Shown here piece by piece: positions 46,832-55,919 of a stretch of 64,000 nucleotides of DNA; positions within the stretch are counted from its first letter, which is position 1; each line of letters begins with the position of its first letter. Position numbers and translations under genes: made by a program. The DNA comes from Bacillaceae bacterium (lineage in GTDB: Bacteria; Bacillota; Bacilli; JACDOE01). The stretch lies in NCBI GenBank assembly GCA_017656255.1, contig JACDOE010000005.1:62001-126000 (forward strand). The letters run 5' to 3'. The notes beneath the pieces were generated by a model that had not been told where the DNA came from, ran no database searches, and saw only the letters and a program-made list of their open reading frames with translations.

Positions 46832-48280
46832 ATGACGGCCAAAACGACGCCTCGCCGAATATTGATTGGAGGAAAATGGGTCACTTGTGATAGAATAATA
46901 GAAGTAACAGATCCACAGGACAACAGTCTCATTGATACGGTACCGGCCGCAACGGTTGATGACGTGCTTGAAGCGATTGAAAAAGCCCGCTCCGGGGTCA
47001 GGATCGCGGCAGAAATGCCCGTTCATCAGCGCATCAGTGTCCTCAATCGAACGGCAGACATCATTGAAAACAAAAAAGAGCTTTACGCAACGACCATTGC
47101 TCGAGAGGGTAGCAAAACCATCAGAGAAGCAAGGAAGGAAGTTGCACGCTGTATTCAGACTCTGCGTGTAAGCGCAGAAGAAGCACGGCGGATCAATGGC
47201 GAAACCATAGCCTTTGATCAAATGCCGGGAAATGATAAACGTATCGGTTATTACTATTATTTCCCCATTGGTATAGTCAGTGCCATTACCCCTTTTAATG
47301 ATCCGCTTAATCTCGTGGCGCACAAGGTTGGACCTGCTATCGCATCAGGAAATGCCATCATTGTGAAACCAGCCACCGTCACACCGCTTAGTGCACTCTT
47401 GCTTGTTGAGGCCTTTATAGAGGCCGGTCTTCCTCCAGAGGTTTTATCCATTGTAACGGGTTATGGAAGTGAGATTGGGGATGCCCTGGTCACTCATCCG
47501 GATATTCGCAAGATTTCATTTACCGGCGGCCTTGCTGCCGGCACGGAAATCAGCCGAAAAGCCGGGCCTAAACGCATGAGTATGGAACTCGGTTCCAATT
47601 CTCCCGTGATTGTCCTGGAAGACGCTGATCTCGATCAGGCTGTGGAAGCCAGTGTTTCCGGCGCTTATTCTGCAGCCGGCCAGAATTGTCTGGGGGTTCA
47701 GCGCATATATGTGGAAGAGGCTGTTTTCGAAACATTTCGGGACCGTTTCGTAGAAAAAACCCTCCAATATCGGGTCGGGGACAAAATGTCTGAAGACACC
47801 GACATGGGACCGATGATCAATGAAAAAGAAGCGAAACGGGTGGAAAGTTGGGTCAATGACGCTGTGAAGGAAGGTGCCAGTCTACTTTGCGGCGGTCAGC
47901 GAAACGGGGCGTTTTATATGCCCACGGTTTTGACGAATCTCCCAGAACATTGTAAACTAAGCCAGGAAGAGGCATTTGGGCCAGTTGTTACCATAGAAAA
48001 GGTGTCGGGTTTGCAGGAAGCCATTGAAAAATCAAACAGTGTCAATTACGGTCTGCAGGCTGGCATCTTTACCCGGAACATTCATCAGGCCTTTCATGCC
48101 ATTCATGATCTGGAAGTTGGGGGGGTGATGATTAATGATAGTAGCGACTTCCGGATAGACAGCATGCCTTTCGGAGGCGTAAAAGGGTCCGGAGTCGGTC
48201 GCGAAGGCGTTCGTTATGCGATTGAAGAGATGACAGAGAAGAAGGTTGTCTGTTTTAATCTGGCACAGCCAGGCATGTGA
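46832..48280 (+). CDS. aldehyde dehydrogenase, DoeC-like
   Basis: The 482-residue NAD(P)-dependent aldehyde dehydrogenase has FPIGIVSAITPFNDPLNLV, the Glu motif MELGSNSPVIVLEDADL and the catalytic cysteine in SAAGQNCLGVQR. In ectoine catabolism DoeC oxidises aspartate-4-semialdehyde to aspartate, and position in the operon supports this. A general succinate-semialdehyde-type role cannot be ruled out. AAAGGTGG precedes ATG 46832. Confidence 0.82.
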   Translation: MTAKTTPRRILIGGKWVTCDRIIEVTDPQDNSLIDTVPAATVDDVLEAIEKARSGVRIAAEMPVHQRISVLNRTADIIENKKELYATTIAREGSKTIREARKEVARCIQTLRVSAEEARRINGETIAFDQMPGNDKRIGYYYYFPIGIVSAITPFNDPLNLVAHKVGPAIASGNAIIVKPATVTPLSALLLVEAFIEAGLPPEVLSIVTGYGSEIGDALVTHPDIRKISFTGGLAAGTEISRKAGPKRMSMELGSNSPVIVLEDADLDQAVEASVSGAYSAAGQNCLGVQRIYVEEAVFETFRDRFVEKTLQYRVGDKMSEDTDMGPMINEKEAKRVESWVNDAVKEGASLLCGGQRNGAFYMPTVLTNLPEHCKLSQEEAFGPVVTIEKVSGLQEAIEKSNSVNYGLQAGIFTRNIHQAFHAIHDLEVGGVMINDSSDFRIDSMPFGGVKGSGVGREGVRYAIEEMTEKKVVCFNLAQPGM

Positions 48281-48395
48281 TAAAAGGGGGTTCACTTGTC
48301 AAACATTCTGTCTGAATGTTTGATGGGATTGAAATTTTTGGTTTTTTTCAAAAATTACCTTTTATCAGGAAAATTAAACAGGGGGTTTTACATTT

Positions 48396-49310
48396 ATGAA
48401 AAAACTTTTACCGGTTATTCTTGTAGCTTTTCTCTTTGCGCTTGCTGTAGGGTGCGGAAACAATGCGACAACAGAAGAAGGAACTTCCGGCGAAACAGGA
48501 GGCGGCGAAGGGGAAGCAGCGGCCCAGTCCAAGCTTGACGAACTAAGAGAAGCAGGGGTTGTCCGTGTCGGATTTGCAAACGAAGCACCGTATGCCTATG
48601 AAGAAAATGGTGAATTGAAAGGGGCTGCGGTTGAAATCGCCAAAGCTGTTTTTAACGAACTGGGAATTGAAAAAGTGGAAGGACACCTGGCCCAGTGGGA
48701 TCAGCTGATTCCCGGTCTAAAAGCGCAGAAATTTGATGCGATCACGGCAGGTATGGCGATCCTCCCCAAACGCTGTAAGCAGGTAGACTTTTCTCAACCT
48801 ACCGTGAAATACGGTGAAGGTTTGATCGTTAAGAAAGGAAATCCGCTGGATTTGCACAGCTACGAAGATATTGCTGCCAATCCGGATGTTAAAGTTATCG
48901 TTATGTCCGGTGCAACCGAGAATGATTTTCTGGTACAGGCCGGTGTGAGCGAGGATCAAATCAGCAATGCGCCTGATATCGCAGCCACCCTTTCTGCCGT
49001 ACAGGCTGGACGTGCGGATGCGACAACCGCTACCGAAATGACGGTTAAAAAAGCCGTTCAGGAAATGGGTGAAGACAGCGGACTGGAATACGTGACAGAT
49101 TTTGAACAGCCCGATGTACCCGGTGTACCGAGTTATGGAGGTACAGCCTTCCACCCGGATCACGATGATCTGCGTGAAGCTTACAATGCAAAGTTGAAAG
49201 AACTGAGAGACAACGGAACCATCGCTAATATATTTGAAGACCTTCCGCTCTGGGGAGAAGAGAATATTCCGGAAGATGGTGTGACAACTGAACAACTTTG
49301 CCAGGAATAA
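48396..49310 (+). CDS. ehuB: ectoine ABC transporter substrate-binding lipoprotein EhuB-like
   Basis: The 304-residue protein has a lipoprotein signal (LLPVILVAFLFALAVGCGN, lipobox cysteine) and a family-3 binding domain, with VRVGFANEAPYAYEENGELKG, EGHLAQWDQLIPGLKAQKFDAITAGM and CKQVDFSQPTVKYGEG. The pattern matches EhuB, the periplasmic ectoine/hydroxyectoine binder; here it would be anchored outside the membrane. It is adjacent to two permeases and an ATPase, all in line. Confidence 0.85.
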   Translation: MKKLLPVILVAFLFALAVGCGNNATTEEGTSGETGGGEGEAAAQSKLDELREAGVVRVGFANEAPYAYEENGELKGAAVEIAKAVFNELGIEKVEGHLAQWDQLIPGLKAQKFDAITAGMAILPKRCKQVDFSQPTVKYGEGLIVKKGNPLDLHSYEDIAANPDVKVIVMSGATENDFLVQAGVSEDQISNAPDIAATLSAVQAGRADATTATEMTVKKAVQEMGEDSGLEYVTDFEQPDVPGVPSYGGTAFHPDHDDLREAYNAKLKELRDNGTIANIFEDLPLWGEENIPEDGVTTEQLCQE

Positions 49311-49334
49311 GGGTGAGAGACTCTAAACAGATTT

Positions 49335-49358
49335 CAGGCACCCGCCTCAGGGTGCCTG
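49335..49358 (+). terminator. hairpin between ehuB and ehuC
   Basis: CAGGCACC (49335-49342) and GGTGCCTG (49351-49358) form a strong stem followed by TTATTTC, likely a partial terminator or mRNA-stabilising end that keeps the binding protein more abundant than the permeases. Confidence 0.6.
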
Positions 49359-49378
49359 TTATTTCATCGAAAGGGTGA

Positions 49379-50026
49379 TTGGCGATTAGTGGATATTTAG
49401 ATATACTTTCTGTCTTATCCAGGGGATTATATTATACTATCTCGATTCTGATCGTATCCGCCATCATCGGATATATCATCGCTTTTGTTGCGGGATTCGG
49501 TCGGATTTCCAGGTTTTCGTTTATTCGCAGATTTACCATGATCTATGTAGAGTTTTTTCGTGGTACTTCGCTGATTGTACAATTATTCTGGTTTTATTAT
49601 GTCCTCCCGCTTCCCAATTTTTGGGCCGGAACCCTGGCAATCGGACTGAATTATGGGGCTTATATGTCCGAAATCGTAAGGGGATCAATTCTGGCGGTTC
49701 CCAAAGGGCAAACGGAAGCGTCTATTGCATTGAACATGAGTAACTGGCAGCGTATGAGGCTGGTCATTCTTCCGCAGGCGTTACGGATGATGTTGCCGGA
49801 ATTCGGGAATTATCTGATTCAAATGGTTAAGGCGACATCACTGGTTTCCCTGATCGGCCTGACCGATATTACGTACCAGGCCATGGTTTATCGCGCTTCA
49901 AATATTCCTCAGTCAATTGAGGTATTTGTCATTCTGTTGATCGTCTATTTCCTGATTGCATTACCGCTTATTGCACTGACACGCTGGCTTGAACGGATGT
50001 CCTCGAAGGGGGTGGCGCGTGAATGA
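49379..50026 (+). CDS. ehuC: ectoine ABC transporter permease EhuC-like
   Basis: The 215-residue polar-amino-acid-type permease has five helices and the EAA-type loop (GQTEASIALNMSNWQRMRLVILPQALRMMLP). It forms the membrane channel with EhuD. The start is unclear: TGA at 49376-49378 blocks upstream reading, so TTG 49379 lies only 3 bases after AAAGGG; an ATT at 49385 has better spacing. Its stop overlaps the ehuD start by 4 bases (ATGA). Confidence 0.83.
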   Translation: MAISGYLDILSVLSRGLYYTISILIVSAIIGYIIAFVAGFGRISRFSFIRRFTMIYVEFFRGTSLIVQLFWFYYVLPLPNFWAGTLAIGLNYGAYMSEIVRGSILAVPKGQTEASIALNMSNWQRMRLVILPQALRMMLPEFGNYLIQMVKATSLVSLIGLTDITYQAMVYRASNIPQSIEVFVILLIVYFLIALPLIALTRWLERMSSKGVARE

Positions 50027-50748
50027 ATATGATCAGAGAATGGGATTGGTCCACTGTTATCGATGCTTTTCCCCTCATTTTTAAAGCGATGTGGATCACG
50101 CTTGGTATGACCATCGCCTGTTATGCGTTCGCACTCGTATTCGGACTGGTCTGGACGTTCATCAGACGGGTCAGGATCAAACCGCTGCAAAGATTGATCA
50201 GTTTTATTATGGAATTTATTCGTACAACCCCCCCGCTTGTTCAACTGTACTTTATTTATTATGCATGGCCGCTGGTTCCGTACGTCGGGGTCACTCTGGA
50301 TCCGATCACCACATCGATTCTTGGACTGGGGATTCATTTCAGCACTTATATTTCTGAGATCTATCGCTCCGGTATTGAATCAGTGGACAAAGGACAGTGG
50401 GAAGCAGCAACGGCCCTCAACTTTTCGACACGGCAGAAATGGACCAAAATTATACTGCCGCAGGCCATTCCTCCGACCATTCCGATGCTGGGAAATTATC
50501 TGATTATCATGTTTAAAGAGATACCGCTCACGGCGGCGGTGGGAGTAGGCGGAATGCTTTTGACAGCTCAAAAATACGGGGCCAAATTCTATGAATATAT
50601 GGAACCGTTGACGCTGGTTGCCTTATTCTTCCTGCTGCTCAGTTATCCGTCCTCGATTCTGGTACAGAAACTGGAACAGAAGATGAACCGTCGTTTTGAT
50701 AAAAAACCGGGCGGCTCTAATAATGGAAAGGAAGTGACAGCATCATAA
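50023..50748 (+). CDS. ehuD: ectoine ABC transporter permease EhuD-like
   Basis: The 241-residue permease has the same polar-amino-acid transporter fold as the gene before it, with [21 protein letters not shown] and the EAA loop [31 protein letters not shown]. It pairs with EhuC. GAAGGGGGTGG lies before ATG 50023, and its TAA overlaps the ehuA start by one base (TAATG), so the three genes are translationally coupled. Confidence 0.85.
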   Translation: MNMIREWDWSTVIDAFPLIFKAMWITLGMTIACYAFALVFGLVWTFIRRVRIKPLQRLISFIMEFIRTTPPLVQLYFIYYAWPLVPYVGVTLDPITTSILGLGIHFSTYISEIYRSGIESVDKGQWEAATALNFSTRQKWTKIILPQAIPPTIPMLGNYLIIMFKEIPLTAAVGVGGMLLTAQKYGAKFYEYMEPLTLVALFFLLLSYPSSILVQKLEQKMNRRFDKKPGGSNNGKEVTAS

Positions 50749-51527
50749 TGGAACCGATCGTTAAATATGAAGATGTGCATAAATCTTTCGGGGATCTGGA
50801 AGTCCTGAAAGGGATTGATCTCAACATCGCACCGGCGGAAAAAGTTGCCCTGATCGGGCCCAGCGGATCCGGGAAAACGACCATTATCCGCCTGCTCATG
50901 ACACTGGAAAAGCCCACTTCCGGATACATCGAGGTGGACGGGGACCCGCTCTGGCACAAGGAGGTCAATGGGAAACTGGTTCCGGCCGATGAAAAACATC
51001 TGCGTGAAGTGCGCGGAAAAATTGGAATGGTGTTTCAGCATTTTAATCTGTTTCCCCATATGACCATTTTAAAAAATTGTACCGTGGCCCCAATCAATGT
51101 ACTGGGAATGGACAAGGAAGAAGCCGAACAACGTGCCGTTGAAATGCTGGAAAAAGTCGGGCTGGCTGATAAACTGGAGGCTTATCCGTCGCAGTTGTCC
51201 GGTGGACAGAAACAACGGGTGGCCATGGCCCGGGCTCTCGTTATGCGTCCGAAAGTGATGTTGTTTGATGAAGTCACCTCGGCCCTTGACCCGGAGTTGG
51301 TGGGAGAAGTGCTGGAGGTGATCCGGGAGATTGCTGAAGAAGGCGAAATGGCGATGATCCTCGTAACTCATGAAATGGATTTCGCCCGTGATGTCGCCGA
51401 TCGGGTTGTCTTTCTCGATAATGGGGTGATCGCCGAGCAGGGAAAACCGAAAGACATTCTGGAGAACCCGCAGAGCGAACGCCTGCAGTCCTTTCTGGAG
51501 CGTTTTCGTACCAGTTCGTCTTCTTGA
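50748..51527 (+). CDS. ehuA: ectoine ABC transporter ATPase EhuA-like
   Basis: The 259-residue ATPase has Walker [11 protein letters not shown]-loop [11 protein letters not shown], signature [15 protein letters not shown], and Walker [15 protein letters not shown]. It drives uptake with EhuBCD. A longer segment ([17 protein letters not shown]) between Walker A and the Q-loop matches the amino-acid/ectoine importers. The last gene of the cluster; a strong terminator follows at 51603-51646. Confidence 0.87.
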   Translation: MEPIVKYEDVHKSFGDLEVLKGIDLNIAPAEKVALIGPSGSGKTTIIRLLMTLEKPTSGYIEVDGDPLWHKEVNGKLVPADEKHLREVRGKIGMVFQHFNLFPHMTILKNCTVAPINVLGMDKEEAEQRAVEMLEKVGLADKLEAYPSQLSGGQKQRVAMARALVMRPKVMLFDEVTSALDPELVGEVLEVIREIAEEGEMAMILVTHEMDFARDVADRVVFLDNGVIAEQGKPKDILENPQSERLQSFLERFRTSSSS

Positions 51528-51894
51528 TCAGGGGTTACCGGATCTTGAAATGGAAGGACTGGCAAAGTTTAAGCCTCATATACTGATGATAGAAAATGAT
51601 TTAAATGCTTGCAGAGCATCCAGAGTTGTTTCTGCAAGCATTTGTTATTAATTTTTCGATAGGTGATCAATCATGTCCGGGTCTGTTTGGAAATTCATCG
51701 CCCTTATTTCTATTGGTATAAACGTCATTTACTATGAAATTTGATTTGGTTTCCCTCTCTTTTTCTCAGGTTCGTGATAGAAGGTCTCACAGCCATCAAT
51801 GAACACGGCCTGGCAAAGTGTTGCGTTCTCTTTCATCATGTTGCCGGGAATGATAACATCTTAATAGATGCATTGCAAAAGGAGGAAGCCGCGG
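51528..51894. other. intergenic stretch with operon terminator
   Basis: The main feature is the terminator at 51603-51646. A 23-codon frame from ATG 51673 (GGTGAT upstream) is hydrophobic but too weak to call. Otherwise nothing is seen before the next ribosome site (AAAGGAGGAAG, about 51879). Confidence 0.5.
51603..51649 (+). terminator. terminator of the ectoine operon
   Basis: AAATGCTTGCAGA (51603-51615) pairs exactly with TCTGCAAGCATTT (51631-51643), followed by a T-rich run. Confidence 0.85.
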
Positions 51895-52803
51895 ATGAAG
51901 AAAAATCAACTGGGGCAATCGGATTTATATGTGACGGAAATCGGACTGGGCTGTATGACCCTGGGAACGGATGAAGACAAGGCGACCCGGATCATTCATG
52001 AAGCGCTGGATCGGGGGGTCAATTTTTTTGATACGGCTGATCTGTACGATTACGGGCAAAATGAAGAAATCGTCGGGAAAGCCCTGCAGGGTAAACGGGA
52101 CCAGGTGATACTGGCAACCAAAGTAGGAAACCGGTGGAACGAGAACAAAGACGGCTGGCACTGGGACCCTTCCAAAGCATACATAAAAGAAGCCGTCAAA
52201 GAGAGTCTGCGAAGGCTCCGGACCGATTATATCGATCTCTACCAGCTCCATGGCGGGACTATCGACGATCCGATCGATGAAACCATCGAAGCCTTCGAGG
52301 AGTTGAAAGAAGAGGGGTGGATTCGCTATTACGGGATTTCTTCCATTCGGCCCAATGTGATTCGGGAATATGTCAAAAGATCCAATATTGTAAGCGTCAT
52401 GTCCCAGTACAGCATCCTGGACCGACGCCCGGAAGAAGAAACGTTGTCGCTGCTCCATCAAAATGGAATCAGCCTGATCGCCCGAGGACCGGTGGCGAAA
52501 GGACTGCTGTCAGAACGGGTATTTGATAATGGGGCGGCGGATTATCTGGATTATTCAGCAGAAGAAGTCCAGGAACTTGTAGAAAAATTGAAAGGTCTGA
52601 CGGACAGCAACCGAAGTATCACCCAGACCGCTCTGCGTTATACCCTGGCCCATCCCGCCGTTGCGACGGCCATACCGGGAGCAAGCAGGCCGGAACAATT
52701 GATCCACAATGTTCAGGCGGGGGACGTAGCGGGGTTAACCAAAGATGAGATTGAGAAAATCAGAAGCTGGTCGAAAGCCAACCATTATCAACAACATCGA
52801 TAA
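51895..52803 (+). CDS. aldo/keto reductase
   Basis: The 302-residue protein is a typical single-domain AKR: LGLGCMTLGTDED, DTADLYDYGQNEEIVGKAL (active-site Asp and Tyr), ATKVGNRW, YIDLYQLHGG and the NADP-binding IPGASRPEQL. It reduces an unknown carbonyl. The ATG at 51895 follows AAAGGAGGAAG. A strong terminator with GAGCCGTT/AACGGCTC arms lies after it at 52813-52853. It lies outside the ectoine operon. Confidence 0.85.
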   Translation: MKKNQLGQSDLYVTEIGLGCMTLGTDEDKATRIIHEALDRGVNFFDTADLYDYGQNEEIVGKALQGKRDQVILATKVGNRWNENKDGWHWDPSKAYIKEAVKESLRRLRTDYIDLYQLHGGTIDDPIDETIEAFEELKEEGWIRYYGISSIRPNVIREYVKRSNIVSVMSQYSILDRRPEEETLSLLHQNGISLIARGPVAKGLLSERVFDNGAADYLDYSAEEVQELVEKLKGLTDSNRSITQTALRYTLAHPAVATAIPGASRPEQLIHNVQAGDVAGLTKDEIEKIRSWSKANHYQQHR

Positions 52804-52812
52804 GATAAAATG

Positions 52813-52853
52813 AGAGCCGTTTGATCAAAAGCGATCGAACGGCTCTTTTTTTA
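52813..52853 (+). terminator. terminator after the aldo/keto reductase
   Basis: GAGCCGTTTGATC pairs with GATCGAACGGCTC and is followed by a run of T. Confidence 0.85.
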
Positions 52854-52870
52854 AACAAGTTCAGCACGAT

Positions 52871-53083
52871 TCACGTATTCGATTCATAGCTGTACATACT
52901 GTCCTTCCAATCTCCGGAATCATGATATTTCATATAATAGTACTCCAGTTTCTGTACATGATACAAGTGTTTCTGATAATAGTGAATGTGTCGTGCCGGA
53001 TCCACATATTCATATTTTTTGGCCAGCAGAAAATACAAATTGGCTTTGTCAAGATAATACTTCAGTTTGTTTTCCTTGCCCAT
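52871..53083 (-). CDS. small tyrosine-rich protein, unknown
   Basis: A 70-residue soluble protein (YYLDKANLYFLLAKKYEYVDPARHIHYY, then KLEYYYMKYHDSGDW) with about one quarter aromatic residues and no cysteine. AGGAGGGTG precedes the ATG at 53083. The helical aromatic pattern suggests a small coiled or coat-type protein, but that is inference; no family recognised. Confidence 0.6.
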   Translation of the reverse strand: MGKENKLKYYLDKANLYFLLAKKYEYVDPARHIHYYQKHLYHVQKLEYYYMKYHDSGDWKDSMYSYESNT

Positions 53084-53229
53084 TTTCACCCTCCTCAGTG
53101 TCTGTGTCACTAGTCAGAATATGTATCTATAGGGAAATGTGTATAAGACAGTTGACCATTTTGCAGGAATTGGGCGATTGATGCTTATTTCAACATGACG
53201 ATGGTCTTTCGTCAGGTGTCAGGTTATGG

Positions 53230-53280
53230 TAAAATAAACACATGTTTTGTTATGTGATAATAAGTTTCATCTAATGAAAC
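53230..53280 (+). promoter_or_regulatory. promoter region with palindrome before the VOC-methyltransferase gene
   Basis: TAAAAT at 53230-53235 looks like a -10, preceded by TTATGG. GTTTCAT (53264-53270) and ATGAAAC (53274-53280) form a perfect 7-base inverted repeat with a 3-base centre, just before the AAAAAGGAGG ribosome site. It may be an operator or 5' hairpin. Confidence 0.35.
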
Positions 53281-53298
53281 AAAAAGGAGGAGTTTTTT

Positions 53299-54441
53299 AT
53301 GATCAAGGTCAGGAGATTGGATCATGTACAGATTTGCGTACCGGTGGGTCAAGAAGCGAAAGCACGGGAATTTTATGGTGGCATTCTGGGGTTCCAGGAA
53401 ATTCCAAAACCTGAGTCACTGGTACCGAATGGCGGTCTGTGGTTTCAGGCGGGTGATGTGGAACTGCATATCGGGGTGGAACCAATGGATGTGACACCCT
53501 CGAAGCGCCATCCTGCTTTTCAAATTGAAAATGTTGAAGACGTACGGAGATATCTGGAGCAAAACGGGATCCGGACACAGGATGAAAAACCGATTCCCGG
53601 TGTAACCCGCTTTTCCTTTTATGATCCGTTCGGAAATCGAATCGAATTCCTGGAGCGAACTCCTCATGAACTCAAACAGAAAATCCAGGAACGCTTCGGG
53701 CGCAATGCCCGCTCCTATGTGACCAGCCAGGTTCATGCCGGTGGGGAAGATTTAAATTATCTTAGAAAAGAGGTGGAACGGACGGGAGGACAGCGTGCGC
53801 TTGATGTGGCAACGGGAGGCGGCCATGTGGCTCATACACTCGCCCCCTTTTTTGATCGGGTCACGGCCTATGATCTGACTGCGAACATGCTGGAATCCGC
53901 GCGTGATTTCATAGAAGGGAATGGTATCCAGAATGTTGATTTCACGCAGGGGGATGCGGAATCGATGCCGTTCCAGGATGAAAGTTTTGATCTGGCGGCC
54001 TGTCGGGTTGCGGCACATCATTTTACAGATGTACGGTCTTTTTTGCATGAAACCCATCGTGTTCTCACTCCCGGGAGCCGTTTTCTGTTGATCGATAACG
54101 TCAGCCCGGAACAGGATGACTGGGACCGTCTCTATAATGAGATGGAGAAAAGAAGGGATCCCGGCCATCATCGTGCTCTGAAGAAATCAGAGTGGTTACG
54201 CCTCATCGAATTAAGTGGCTTTGAACCTGTGGCATGTCGGGTTTTTCAAAAACAGTTACAGTTTGACGACTGGTGTGACCGTATGCAACTGTCTGAACAG
54301 GAGAAAATAGATTTGACCCGGTTCATGCTCGATGCACCCCGGGGTTTTCGAGATTATTTTCGTATGCAAACGGACCCGCAGGATCGGATTGTTGCATTTC
54401 AATTACCCACACTCTATGTGAAAGCGGTTCGATCATCATAG
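53299..54441 (+). CDS. VOC domain-methyltransferase fusion protein
   Basis: The 380-residue protein joins two domains. Residues 1-120 are a VOC/glyoxalase domain (RRLDHVQICVPVGQEAKAREFYGGILGFQE, ELHIGVEPMDV, GVTRFSFYDPFGNRIEFLE). Residues 130-380 are a class I SAM methyltransferase (ALDVATGGGHVAHTLAPF motif I, AYDLTANMLESARDF, GDAESMPFQDESFDLAACRVAAHHF). It probably binds and methylates an unknown substrate, with the VOC half as binding or sensor unit. AAAAAGGAGG precedes the ATG. Confidence 0.8.
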   Translation: MIKVRRLDHVQICVPVGQEAKAREFYGGILGFQEIPKPESLVPNGGLWFQAGDVELHIGVEPMDVTPSKRHPAFQIENVEDVRRYLEQNGIRTQDEKPIPGVTRFSFYDPFGNRIEFLERTPHELKQKIQERFGRNARSYVTSQVHAGGEDLNYLRKEVERTGGQRALDVATGGGHVAHTLAPFFDRVTAYDLTANMLESARDFIEGNGIQNVDFTQGDAESMPFQDESFDLAACRVAAHHFTDVRSFLHETHRVLTPGSRFLLIDNVSPEQDDWDRLYNEMEKRRDPGHHRALKKSEWLRLIELSGFEPVACRVFQKQLQFDDWCDRMQLSEQEKIDLTRFMLDAPRGFRDYFRMQTDPQDRIVAFQLPTLYVKAVRSS

Positions 54442-54554
54442 CCCTTTACAGGGAATCATATTTCCATGTAAGATAAAAGAGGAAATCCGATTTGTTTACT
54501 TGGAATAATAGAAGACGGGAGAGTATGGAACCCCGTACGGGAGGTTTTGAGGAC

Positions 54555-55511
54555 ATGAATCAGCCCGATAAAGAGGCAAAAGTAGTGGAAAACATTTCCG
54601 ACTTGATCGGGGAAACCCCGCTGGTCAAAATCAATCGGTTAACCGGTCAAAATGATGCTGATGTTTATGTCAAACTGGAATATTTCAATCCCAGCCGCAG
54701 TGTGAAAGACCGGGCCGCTTACAATATGATTATCGCGGCAGAAAAGGCCGGCCTGTTGAAACCGGGCGCGACGATCATCGAACCGACATCCGGCAATACC
54801 GGGATCGGGCTGGCGATGAATGCTGCTGCCCGTGGTTACCGGGCCATCCTGGTAATGCCGGACAACAGTACCCGTGAGCGAATCAATCTGTTAAAGGCAT
54901 ACGGAGCGGAAGTTGTTTTGACCCCCAGTGAAGAGAAAATGCCCGGTGCCATAAGAAAGGCCGAAGCATTACACCGCGAAATTCCCGACAGCTTTATTCC
55001 CCAGCAATTTGAGAATCCGGCCAATCCGGATGTACACCGTCATACGACGGCCAGAGAAGTGATCGAACAGGTCAAAGAAATCGGCGGTCATCTGGAAGCC
55101 TTCGTGGCATCGGCCGGGACCGGGGGAACGATCACCGGCACGGGAGAAGTGCTGAAACAAGCATATCCCGATCTTTACATTGCCGTGGTTGAACCGGAGG
55201 GTTCCCCGGTCCTGTCCGGAGGAAAACCGGGAAGGCACAAACTGGTAGGGACCAGCCCGGGTTTTATCCCGGACACACTCAATACGGAAGTCTATGATGA
55301 GATCATCCGGGTCAAGGATGATGAAGCCTACCAGACGGCTCGTGATCTGGCCAGACTGGAAGGCATTCTAGTCGGCCCGTCATCGGGGGCAACGGTTTTC
55401 GCCGGTCTGAAATTGGCCCGCAAACTGGGATCCGGCAAAAATGTCATCTGCATTGCACCGGATACCGGAGAACGCTATCTGTCCAGCGATCTGTTCCGTT
55501 TTGACAAATAA
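54555..55511 (+). CDS. cysteine synthase (O-acetylserine sulfhydrylase), CysK-like
   Basis: The 318-residue PLP enzyme has the sulfhydrylase motifs YFNPSRSVKDRAAYNMI (PLP Lys), EPTSGNTGIGLAM (substrate loop) and VASAGTGGTITGTGEVLK. It makes cysteine from O-acetylserine and sulfide. ATG 54555 follows GGGAGG by 10 bases; the frame is open further upstream to 54492. It heads a short operon with the rhodanese gene. Confidence 0.85.
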   Translation: MNQPDKEAKVVENISDLIGETPLVKINRLTGQNDADVYVKLEYFNPSRSVKDRAAYNMIIAAEKAGLLKPGATIIEPTSGNTGIGLAMNAAARGYRAILVMPDNSTRERINLLKAYGAEVVLTPSEEKMPGAIRKAEALHREIPDSFIPQQFENPANPDVHRHTTAREVIEQVKEIGGHLEAFVASAGTGGTITGTGEVLKQAYPDLYIAVVEPEGSPVLSGGKPGRHKLVGTSPGFIPDTLNTEVYDEIIRVKDDEAYQTARDLARLEGILVGPSSGATVFAGLKLARKLGSGKNVICIAPDTGERYLSSDLFRFDK

Positions 55512-55526
55512 AAGGGAGGGTTCAGA

Positions 55527-55865
55527 ATGAGTCAGGAAAAAGAAGGGATCAGGCAGGTAAATCCCGAAGAATTATTGAAGATTTATGAAAACGGCGGTGA
55601 ACATGTCACCCTCGTCGATGTACGGACGCCTGAGGAATTTGTAGCCGGGCACATTCCCGGTATTGAGTGGATTCCCATGGATCAAATTCCCCGGGAAATG
55701 AATCAACTTGACCGGGAAAAAGAATATATATTTGTCTGCCGCAGCGGCAACCGGAGTCAAAAGGTGTGTCTATTCCTGAAAGAGAATGGCTTTGAGCGGG
55801 TCGCCAATTTTTCAGGCGGCATGCTGGGCTGGACTGGACCTGTTAAAGAAGGCATGGAAAAATAG
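55527..55865 (+). CDS. rhodanese-like domain protein
   Basis: A 112-residue single rhodanese domain with VDVRTPEEFVAGHIPGIEWIPMDQIP and the active-site loop FVCRSGNRSQKV (cysteine near residue 71). It carries sulfane sulfur. It follows the cysteine synthase gene by 15 bases and shares its operon; AAAGGGAGGG precedes the ATG at 55527. Confidence 0.85.
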   Translation: MSQEKEGIRQVNPEELLKIYENGGEHVTLVDVRTPEEFVAGHIPGIEWIPMDQIPREMNQLDREKEYIFVCRSGNRSQKVCLFLKENGFERVANFSGGMLGWTGPVKEGMEK

Positions 55866-55919
55866 CTGTTTTTTGAGAAAACAGAAGTGGTCAGGATAAC
55901 AGGAAGAAAGGGATAGCAT

